In this document: positions 6,309 through 12,301 of the stretch, in pieces
Layout of the letters: each line of letters starts with the position of its first letter
Position numbering within the stretch: the stretch's first letter is position 1
Source of the DNA: an uncultured Actinomycetes bacterium
GTDB taxonomy: Bacteria; Actinomycetota; Acidimicrobiia; IMCC26256; PALSA-555
DNA: 13,333 nt
Assembly (NCBI GenBank): GCA_937927875.1
Contig: CALEYV010000084.1
Coordinates: 1 to 13,333, forward strand
Direction of reading: 5' to 3'
The notes under the pieces: generated by a model
What the model saw: only the letters and a program-made list of their open reading frames with translations
Told to the model about the DNA's origin: nothing
Database searches by the model: none
Position numbers and translations under genes: made by a program

Positions 6309-7145
6309 GTGGGCTCCTTCCCCGACTACGACACGCTCCTCTACGAGGAGCGGGGCGGCGTGGCCTGGGTGACGCTGAACCGCCCCGAGCGGCACAACGC
6401 GTTCAACTCCCTGATGCAGCGCGAGCTCCACGACTGCTGGCGGACGCTGCGGTTCCGGGAGGAGGTCCGCTGCGTCGTCCTCACCGGCGCCGGGGACAAG
6501 GCGTTCTGCACCGGGATCGACCGCATGGAGCAGATGGGCGGCGATACCGACGAGACCACCGACGCCGACGTGGTCGGGTCGGGGGGCGGGACGCCGTTCC
6601 ACTTCAACGACCCCGGCGACAACATCGGCCCGAAGAGCTCCGACCTCTGGAAGCCGGTCATCGCAGCGGTGAACGGGATGGCGTGCGGCGGCGCCTTCTA
6701 CATGCTCGGCGAGGTCGAGTTCATCATCGCCGCCGAGCACGCCACCTTCTTCGACCCCCACGTCACCTACGGGATGACGGCGGCGTTCGAGCCCATCCAC
6801 ATGCACGACCGGATGCCGTTCGGCGAGATCATGCGGCTGTCGCTGCTCGGCAACTACGAGCGGCTGTCGGCGCAGCGCGCCTTCGAGATCGGGCTCGTGT
6901 CGCAGGTCGTGCCCGGCGCCGAGCTCGCCGACGCGACGACGTGGGCGGCCGACGCCATCGCCGCCCAGCCCCAGCTGGCCATCCAGGGGACCGTGCGCGC
7001 CATCTGGGCCGCCCGCGAGCTGTCGAACCGGCAGGCGGTCGCGCTCGGGTACGCGTTCGTCGGGCTTGGCACTGACCAGGACTCGATCGCAGAGGGTCAG
7101 CGTCTCTTCGAGTCCGGGAAGCGGATCGAGTGGCGCCTGCGCTGA
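6309..7145 (+). CDS. Crotonase-fold (enoyl-CoA hydratase/isomerase family) protein with non-canonical active site
   Basis: The 278-residue protein is clearly a crotonase. It has VTLNRPERHNAFN (21-33), the oxyanion-hole segment AFCTGIDRM (65-73), KPVIAAVNGMACGGAF (115-130), and a C-terminal helix region after QRAFEIGLVSQVV. The two hydratase glutamates (Glu144 and Glu164 in rat mitochondrial hydratase) align with Y131 and H151, exactly 20 residues apart as in the family. Ordinary water addition is therefore unlikely. It may be an isomerase, thioesterase or ring-cleaving (retro-Claisen) type, with E161 as a possible acid partner. An acidic Gly/Asp/Thr-rich loop (77-111) lies between the oxyanion segments. 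GTG at 6309 is 8 nt after the previous stop and has no clear ribosome site, suggesting translational coupling. The thiolase-like gene follows. Confidence 0.9.
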   Translation: MGSFPDYDTLLYEERGGVAWVTLNRPERHNAFNSLMQRELHDCWRTLRFREEVRCVVLTGAGDKAFCTGIDRMEQMGGDTDETTDADVVGSGGGTPFHFNDPGDNIGPKSSDLWKPVIAAVNGMACGGAFYMLGEVEFIIAAEHATFFDPHVTYGMTAAFEPIHMHDRMPFGEIMRLSLLGNYERLSAQRAFEIGLVSQVVPGAELADATTWAADAIAAQPQLAIQGTVRAIWAARELSNRQAVALGYAFVGLGTDQDSIAEGQRLFESGKRIEWRLR

Positions 7146-7167
7146 GCCGGCCGGAGGTCGCGCCGGC

Positions 7168-7173
7168 AGGGAG
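7168..7173 (+). promoter_or_regulatory. Ribosome binding site supporting a CTG start
   Basis: AGGGAG lies six bases before CTG (7180-7182). No ATG, GTG or TTG exists in this frame between the crotonase stop and about residue 75 of the thiolase-like protein, so this site decides the start. The only other upstream choice is TTG at 7066, which would overlap the crotonase gene by 80 bases. Confidence 0.5.
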
Positions 7174-7179
7174 CAGGCA

Positions 7180-8334
7180 CTGACCGGGGACGGCACCGGC
7201 GTCGCGATCGTCGGCGCCGCGCTCTCGGACTGCGGGCGGGTCGACGACCGCTCCGCGTACGACCTGCACTTCCAGGCCACCAGCCGGGCCCTCGCCGACG
7301 CGGGCCTCACCAAGGACGACGTCGACGGGTTCGGCTCCTCGGGCACCGGGCTCCTCGCCCCGATCGAGGTCGCCGAGTACTGCGGGCTGCGACCGACGTG
7401 GGTGGACGGCACCGGCGTCGGGGGCAGCACCTGGGAGTTCATGGTCGAGCACGCGGTGGCGGCCATCCGGGCCGGGCACGCCGAGGTCGTCGTCCTCGCC
7501 TACGGCTCCACCTCCCGGGCCGACCTGAAGCGGCGGCGGCGCACCGCGAACCTGTCGTTCGGCACCCGGGGCCCGATGCAGTTCGAGGTGCCGTTCGGGC
7601 ACACGCTCATCGCCAAGTACGCCATGTCAGCCCGCCGGCACATGCACGAGTTCGGGACGACCCTCGACCAGCTGGCCGAGATCGCGGTGTCGACGCGCGC
7701 CAACGCGGCGCTCAACCCCGACGCCTACTACCGGGACCCGATCACGATCGAGGACGTGAACACGTCGCGCCTCATCGCGGAGCCGCTCACGAAGCTGCAC
7801 TGCTGCATCCGCAGCGACGGCGGCGGCGCGGTCGTGCTCACCTCCGGGGACCGGGCTCGGGACCTGGCCCGCCCGCCGGTGTGGGTGCTCGGCACCGGCG
7901 AGGCGGTGTCCCACACGTCGATGAGCGAGTGGCCAGACTTCACCGACTCGCCGGCCCGCCGGGCCGGCGAGGCCGCCTTCGGACGCGCCGGCGTCACACC
8001 GGCCGACGTCGACTGCTGCCAGCTCTACGACGCGTTCACGCCGATGGTCCTGCTCACCCTCGAGGCACTCGGCTTCTGCGCCAAGGGCGAGGGCGGCCCG
8101 TTCGTCGCCGACGGCCGGCTCCGGGTCGGTGGCGCGCTGCCGACGAACACCGACGGCGGCGGCCTGTCGGCGTGTCATCCCGGCATGCGGGGGATGTTCC
8201 TGCTGGTGGAGGGCGTGCGGCAGCTACGCGGCGAAGCCGGCGCGCGTCAGGTCGCCGACGCCCAGATCTGCTGCGTCAACGGCACCGGCGGCTGGTTCTC
8301 CTCCGCGTCGACGGTGCTGCTCGGCGCCGGCTGA
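7180..8334 (+). CDS. SCP2-type thiolase / lipid-transfer-like protein lacking the nucleophilic cysteine
   Basis: From the CTG start the protein has 384 residues, normal for SCPx-type thiolases. It has VAIVGAALSDCGR (8-20), the SDGGGAVVLTSG segment (212-223), QLYDAFTP (281-288), GGLSACHPGMRG (327-338) and a C-terminal CCVNGTGGWFSS. At the thiolase nucleophile loop, where CxSG is expected, it has GVGGSTWEF (79-87), so there is no acylatable Cys. H333 and Y283 remain. Cys-less relatives such as Ltp2 are retro-aldolases that cleave side chains from hydroxyacyl-CoAs with a DUF35 partner. No DUF35 gene is in the window. The likely role is C-C bond cleavage at the end of this operon; the substrate is unknown. 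The start is uncertain (CTG 7180, or TTG 7066). It converges on the TetR gene. Confidence 0.87.
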   Translation: MTGDGTGVAIVGAALSDCGRVDDRSAYDLHFQATSRALADAGLTKDDVDGFGSSGTGLLAPIEVAEYCGLRPTWVDGTGVGGSTWEFMVEHAVAAIRAGHAEVVVLAYGSTSRADLKRRRRTANLSFGTRGPMQFEVPFGHTLIAKYAMSARRHMHEFGTTLDQLAEIAVSTRANAALNPDAYYRDPITIEDVNTSRLIAEPLTKLHCCIRSDGGGAVVLTSGDRARDLARPPVWVLGTGEAVSHTSMSEWPDFTDSPARRAGEAAFGRAGVTPADVDCCQLYDAFTPMVLLTLEALGFCAKGEGGPFVADGRLRVGGALPTNTDGGGLSACHPGMRGMFLLVEGVRQLRGEAGARQVADAQICCVNGTGGWFSSASTVLLGAG

Positions 8335-8347
8335 GCCCGGCTCAGCC
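8329..8347. terminator. Bidirectional hairpin containing both convergent stop codons
   Basis: GGCTGAGC (8329-8336) pairs perfectly with GCTCAGCC (8340-8347) around CCG. The thiolase-like TGA (8332-8334) pairs with the complement of the TetR TGA (8342-8344). Only 7 nt separate the two genes. The loop is tight, so the innermost pair may be open. There is no U-run. Confidence 0.5.
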
Positions 8348-9052
8348 CGCGATGCTGGGCGCGGGGGCGCCGAAGAAGCCGCGGTGCACGACCGTGGTCA
8401 GGGTCTCGAGCATGGTCGGCTCGTCGGCGTCGATCCGACCCGACGCGACGCCGTAGCTGAACCGCTCCAGCATCGCCATCAGCGCCCCGACCGCGGCCGC
8501 CTCGCCGGCGGGCGGCGTCGCGCTCGACTCGCGCATGCGCAACGCCAGCCGGTCGCCGATGGCGGTGAAGGCGCGGACACCGAGCCGGTCGACGTGCCGG
8601 TCCCCCACCTGGTCCTCCATCCAGGCCCGGATCACCGGGCCGTAGCGGCGGTAGGTGTCGAGGAACCGGTCGAGGAAGGAGCGCAGCTCGCGGCGACCCG
8701 CCGCATCGGCGCCGATGGGCCCGACCGCGGCCGCGAGGTCGGTGAGCTGGTGCGCGCAGTCGACCGCCAGCGCCCGCAGCAGGTCCTCCTTGTTGGAGAA
8801 GTACAGGTAGAACGTCCCGTGCGACGTGCGGGCGGCCCGCACGATGTCGTCGACGCGGGCGGCGTGGTAGCCGCGGCGGGCGAACACCCGCAGGCCGGCG
8901 TCGAGCAGGCGTCGCAGCGTGCGCCGGCCCTGCGCGCGCAGCTCGCGTCCCTGGGCCGGGCGCCCCGGCGGGGCGCCGTCAGCCCGGGGTGGCGACTTGT
9001 ACGCTGCGTTCGCGTCTGCGGGCGGCGAACCCGTCGGGCGCGCCGTCCGCAC
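8342..9052 (-). CDS. TetR/AcrR family transcriptional regulator
   Basis: The 236-residue protein has a typical TetR DNA-binding domain at about residues 39-98. This includes LLDAGLRVFARRGYHAARVDDIVRAA and the recognition-helix signature TSHGTFYLYFSNKEDLL (76-92). A ligand-binding helical domain with no recognisable specificity follows. The first 38 residues are a Pro/Ala/Arg-rich tail. GTG at 9052 is chosen because codons before it lose the G/C third-position bias. ATG at 9079 is the alternative and would overlap the ligase ATG in a single CATG. TetR proteins usually repress nearby genes and their own. Candidate targets are the ligase next door and the two genes pairs with the TGAC-N6-GTCAG sites, but the link is unproven. 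A perfect inverted repeat (8959-8977) lies inside its own 5' coding region. Confidence 0.88.
   Translation of the reverse strand: MRTARPTGSPPADANAAYKSPPRADGAPPGRPAQGRELRAQGRRTLRRLLDAGLRVFARRGYHAARVDDIVRAARTSHGTFYLYFSNKEDLLRALAVDCAHQLTDLAAAVGPIGADAAGRRELRSFLDRFLDTYRRYGPVIRAWMEDQVGDRHVDRLGVRAFTAIGDRLALRMRESSATPPAGEAAAVGALMAMLERFSYGVASGRIDADEPTMLETLTTVVHRGFFGAPAPSIAG
8959..8977. repeat. Perfect 8-bp inverted repeat at the 5' end of the TetR gene
   Basis: GGCGCCCC (8959-8966) and GGGGCGCC (8970-8977) flank GGC. The repeat lies about 75 bases into the TetR reading frame and about 100 bases before the ligase start. It could be an operator for autoregulation, an mRNA hairpin, or chance in GC-rich codons for Gly, Ala, Pro and Arg. 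Confidence 0.35.
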
Positions 9053-9077
9053 CGGAACCGACCCTGCTCGAGAGCCC

Positions 9078-10580
9078 ATGCTCGCCGCCACCCTACGCGA
9101 AGCCGCTCGACGCTTCGCCGACGTGCCGGCGGTCGTGACCGAGCAGGGCTGGGCGCTCACCTATCGGGACCTCGACCGCGTCTCTGACGAGCTCGCGGTG
9201 GGCCTCGGGCAGCGAGGCCTGGGCCCGGGTGACGTCCTGGCCCTCGTCCTGCCGCCGAGCGTCGAGTACGAGCTGGCGTACCTCGCCGCGGCCAAGCTCG
9301 GTGCGATCACGGCCGGGGTGAACGACCGGCTCACCGCCGCCGAGCGGGCGTCGGTGCTCGAGCGCGCGCAGCCGCGTCTGGTCCTGACCACGGCCGACGA
9401 CGGCTCGGCCTTCGAGACGGTGACGGTCGTGCCGGGCACCGGCGCCGACGACGTCCTCGTCGGCCTGCGCGCCGGCGGCGAGTCCCCCGCACCGATCGAC
9501 GACGATCCCGACCGTCCGGTCGCGATCGTGTTCACGTCGGGCACGACGGGGACGCCGAAGGGCGCGCTCTACGGCAACCGGCAGCTGGCGTTCATCACCG
9601 CCACCGACGTCGGGGACACGTGGGGCGGCGGCGCGCGCAGCTTCACCGGGACGTCGTTCGCCCATCTGGGCTTCATGACGAAGCTGGCCGGCAACCTGCG
9701 CCGGGGCGGCACCAGCTTCATCCTCGCCCGCTGGAGCGCGCCGCGGGCGCTGGCGCTGCTCGCCGAGCACCGCATGACGACCGTGGCCGGCGTCCCGGCC
9801 CAGCTGGCGCTCATGCTGCGCCAGCCCGACTTCGACGCCTACGACCTCGACTGCGTGCAGCTCATCATCGCCGGCGGCGGGCCGATCACCCCCGACCTGG
9901 CCGAGGAGGCCCGGGCCCGGTTCCACGCCGCGCTCGCGACGCGCTACTCGTGCACCGAGGCCGGGATCGGTCTCGGGACCGCCGCCGACGACCCGCCCGA
10001 GGACGCGGTCGTGAGCGTCGGCCGCCCGCACCCGGCGGTCGAGCTGCGCCTCCTCGACGAGGACGACGCGACCGTGCCGGCGGGTGAGGTCGGGGCGGTG
10101 TGCCTGCGCTCGCCGGCCGTCATGATCGGCTACTGGCGGGATCCCGACGCCACCCGGGCCGCGTTCACGGCCGAGCGGTTCGTGCGCACCGGCGACCTCG
10201 GCTGGCTCGACGACCGGGGTCGCCTGCGGCTGGTGGGTCGCACCAAGGAGATGTACGTGCGGGGCGGGTACAACGTGTACCCGGTCGAGGTCGAGGGGCT
10301 GCTCTCGACGCACCCGGCCGTGGCCGCGGTCGCGGTCGTCCCCCGCCCCGACCCGGTGATGGGCGAGGTCGGCGTCGCGGTCGTCGTGGCCCGGGACCCG
10401 GCCCGCCCGCCGACGCTGGAGGGGCTCCGGGCCCACGCCGGGGACCGACTGGCCCGCTACAAGCTCCCCGAGGACCTCCGGGTCGTGGACGCGCTGCCGC
10501 TCACCGCGATGGACAAGGTCGACCGGCGGGCCTTGTCGGAGCGGGTTCGCCGACCAACGCCGGCGGCCGAGGCCCGGTGA
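9078..10580 (+). CDS. AMP-forming acyl-CoA ligase (ANL superfamily)
   Basis: The 500-residue enzyme would activate a carboxylic acid to its acyl-CoA through an acyl-adenylate. Motifs seen are the phosphate loop TSGTTGTPKG (153-162), the aromatic/acid motif YSCTEAG (290-296), TGDLGWLDDRGRLRLVGR (371-388) with D373 and R388, the hinge KEMYVRGGYNVYP (390-402) and the C-terminal catalytic lysine K480 in AMDKVDRRAL. The length is typical of fatty- or aryl-acyl-CoA ligases; substrate type cannot be told. ATG at 9078 fits the usual N-terminus (LREAARRFADVPAVV), but the ribosome site is weak. TTG at 8997 is an in-frame alternative. The stop overlaps the start of the next gene by 4 bases. It is divergent from the TetR gene with almost no spacer, so its promoter must lie within TetR coding sequence. 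Confidence 0.92.
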   Translation: MLAATLREAARRFADVPAVVTEQGWALTYRDLDRVSDELAVGLGQRGLGPGDVLALVLPPSVEYELAYLAAAKLGAITAGVNDRLTAAERASVLERAQPRLVLTTADDGSAFETVTVVPGTGADDVLVGLRAGGESPAPIDDDPDRPVAIVFTSGTTGTPKGALYGNRQLAFITATDVGDTWGGGARSFTGTSFAHLGFMTKLAGNLRRGGTSFILARWSAPRALALLAEHRMTTVAGVPAQLALMLRQPDFDAYDLDCVQLIIAGGGPITPDLAEEARARFHAALATRYSCTEAGIGLGTAADDPPEDAVVSVGRPHPAVELRLLDEDDATVPAGEVGAVCLRSPAVMIGYWRDPDATRAAFTAERFVRTGDLGWLDDRGRLRLVGRTKEMYVRGGYNVYPVEVEGLLSTHPAVAAVAVVPRPDPVMGEVGVAVVVARDPARPPTLEGLRAHAGDRLARYKLPEDLRVVDALPLTAMDKVDRRALSERVRRPTPAAEAR

Positions 10581-10996
10581 CCGAGCGCCGCCCCGACCTG
10601 GTCGCGGTGGCGCGTGCGCACGCGGCGGCGGAGGCGGTCGGCGACCTCGAGACGACGCTCGCCACCCTCGAGGCCGACCCGGTGTACGAGCTGTGGCCGC
10701 TCGGCGTCGCCTTCCGGGGCCGGGACGCGGCGCGCGTGTACTACGAGCATTTCTTCGCCAACGTTCGGCCGCTCGTCAGCGGCTACGAGCTGCGCAACGA
10801 GTGGGTGAACGACCACGGACTGGCGCAGGAGTACGTGATCGAGTTCCGGCGGCCCGACGGCGCCGAGCGTCACCCGGTGATCGGCATCCTCACCTTCGGG
10901 ACGTCGGCGCTCTCGGGTGAGCGCCTCTACGGCAGTGACCGGCTGTTCAGGCTGCTGTGCGGCCCCGCCCTCGAGCTGGCTCGGCCGCTCACCTGA
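10577..10996 (+). CDS. NTF2-like / SnoaL-like fold protein
   Basis: The 139-residue protein has the layout of the NTF2/SnoaL cone fold: an N-terminal helix (VARAHAAAEAVGDLETTLATLEADPVYEL), a mid region FRGRDAARVYYEHFF (46-60), and C-terminal strands WVNDHGLAQEYVIEF, HPVIGILTFG and ERLYGSDRLF. This fold includes small cyclases, isomerases and dehydratases as well as non-enzymatic binders, so function is open. GTG at 10577 overlaps the ligase TGA in a GTGA, a standard coupling arrangement, so the two proteins are probably made together and work on the same compound. No metal-binding or catalytic signature is clear. It contains His80 and His99 and several acidic residues that could line a pocket. 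Confidence 0.8.
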   Translation: MTERRPDLVAVARAHAAAEAVGDLETTLATLEADPVYELWPLGVAFRGRDAARVYYEHFFANVRPLVSGYELRNEWVNDHGLAQEYVIEFRRPDGAERHPVIGILTFGTSALSGERLYGSDRLFRLLCGPALELARPLT

Positions 10997-11036
10997 CCGG
11001 ACCGCGCGATCGCGAAAGAACGGACAAGCCCGGCCG

Positions 11037-11066
11037 TTGCCCCTGAAAGCGGGCGGGGGTGATACC
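11037..11066 (+). promoter_or_regulatory. Possible promoter of the DUF3048 lipoprotein gene
   Basis: TTGCCC (11037-11042) and GATACC (11061-11066) are 18 nt apart. The pair resembles the TTGCCC/GATACG pair at 5289-5317. Transcription would start about 28 nt before the ATG. A 10-bp palindrome, CGCGATCGCG (11005-11014), lies upstream, just after the previous gene's stop. Its role is unclear. Confidence 0.35.
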
Positions 11067-11099
11067 CAATTCGCGCCACCCATCGACTAGAAAGTCCCG

Positions 11100-12176
11100 A
11101 TGCGTTTTCGCTGGCTGATTCCCCTGGTCGTGCTCGTCGTGGTCGCGGCGGCGTGCGGTGGCGGCGGCAGCTCCGCCGCCAAGAAGAAGGTGGTCGTCAC
11201 CACCACGACGGCGCCGGGCCCGCCGGTCGCGCCGCTGACCGGGCTCCCCGACAACGCCGCGCAGGCGCTGCAGCGGCCGGCGCTGTCGATCAAGATCGAG
11301 AACACCCCCGAGGCCCGGCCCCAGAGCGGCCTCGACAACGCCGACGTCGTCTACGAGCAGATCACCGAGGGTGGGATCACCCGCTTCGTCGCCGTCTTCA
11401 ACTCGAACGTGCCGCCCGTCGCGGGCCCGGTGCGCTCGGGCCGGGCGATGGACCCCGACCTGCTGGCGCCGCTCGGCGGCATCTTCGCCTACTCGGGTGG
11501 CATCAACGAGACGGTGCAGGCCATCGCCGCGACGCCGGGGGTGCACGTGATCGTCGACACCGGCTCCGACCCGGCGCTGTTCCGCGACCGCACCAAGGTC
11601 GCGCCGCACAACCTCTACGCCCACACCGACCAGCTGCTGGCCCGGGGTGGCAAGCCGGTGCCGCCCAACCCGCTGTGGCAGTTCCTGCCCACGGGTGCGC
11701 AGTTCCCCGGTGACGGCGTCAAGGCGTTCACGGTCGCGTACGACCCGCTCTACCGGCCGACGTACACCTACGACCCGACCTCGAACACGTGGAAGCGAGC
11801 GATCGGGACCACCGCGTTCATGGACACCGACGGCCAGCAGGTGGCGCCCACGAACGTCATCGTCATGTTCGTGGCGTGCTGCCTGAACAGCCCCGAGGCG
11901 GGCGCCTTCCAGACCGTCGGCCACGGCGACGTCACCGTGTTCAGCGGCGGCCGGGAGCTCCAGGGCAAGTGGTCGCGCAGCGACCGCACCCAGCCGATCC
12001 AGTACACGGACGCCAACGGCAACCCGCTGAAGCTCACGCCGGGCAAGACCTGGGTCGAGCTGTTCCCGAGCGTCTTCCAGCAGGCGAGCCTGCAGGTCGT
12101 GCCCGACCCGACCCGGACCATCCCCACGTCGGCACCGACGACGACGCCGCCGACCACGGCCAAGAAGAAGAAGTAG
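11100..12176 (+). CDS. DUF3048 (YerB-like) putative lipoprotein
   Basis: The 358-residue protein begins with a lipoprotein signal peptide: MRFRW, a hydrophobic stretch, then VAAAC with Cys19 as the lipidation site, and Gly/Ser after it. A short Lys/Thr/Pro-rich spacer precedes the DUF3048 domain. Its signature elements are SIKIENTPEARPQSGLDNAD (63-82), VYEQITEGGITRFVAVF and GPVRSGR. The C-terminal DUF3048 part covers about residues 200-340. The tail is Thr/Pro-rich and ends in four Lys. It should be anchored outside the cytoplasmic membrane. The biochemical role of DUF3048 is not established, and this gene probably does not belong to the catabolic cluster. ATG at 11100 has only a weak AGAAAG upstream. 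A strong hairpin follows. Confidence 0.9.
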   Translation: MRFRWLIPLVVLVVVAAACGGGGSSAAKKKVVVTTTTAPGPPVAPLTGLPDNAAQALQRPALSIKIENTPEARPQSGLDNADVVYEQITEGGITRFVAVFNSNVPPVAGPVRSGRAMDPDLLAPLGGIFAYSGGINETVQAIAATPGVHVIVDTGSDPALFRDRTKVAPHNLYAHTDQLLARGGKPVPPNPLWQFLPTGAQFPGDGVKAFTVAYDPLYRPTYTYDPTSNTWKRAIGTTAFMDTDGQQVAPTNVIVMFVACCLNSPEAGAFQTVGHGDVTVFSGGRELQGKWSRSDRTQPIQYTDANGNPLKLTPGKTWVELFPSVFQQASLQVVPDPTRTIPTSAPTTTPPTTAKKKK

Positions 12177-12224
12177 TCCCGGGCCGCCGACCGGCGGCGG
12201 GCCACCGCGCCACGATCACCGACT

Positions 12225-12252
12225 GACCCGCGGGCGCCCTCGCCCGCGGGTC
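12225..12252 (+). terminator. Strong hairpin terminator after the DUF3048 gene
   Basis: GACCCGCGGGCG (12225-12236) pairs perfectly with CGCCCGCGGGTC (12241-12252) around CCCT, a 12-bp GC-rich stem 49 nt after the stop codon. A shorter hairpin (GCCGCC-GACC-GGCGGC, 12183-12198) precedes it. There is no U-tract. It separates the lipoprotein gene from the acyl-CoA dehydrogenase gene. Confidence 0.7.
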
Positions 12253-12301
12253 GTCGCGTCGGGCCGGCCGGTCCACGACGTCCGGTACCGTTCCGGCCCA
12301 C

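Noticed and set aside
8919..9077. 53-codon N-terminal extension of the acyl-CoA ligase
   Set aside because: It is antisense to the TetR N-terminal region and lacks ligase character. TTG 8997 within it is kept only as a weak alternative start.
12183..12198. A 6-bp GC hairpin just after the DUF3048 gene as a separate terminator
   Set aside because: It is short and in very GC-rich sequence, and the 12-bp hairpin right after it is a far better candidate.
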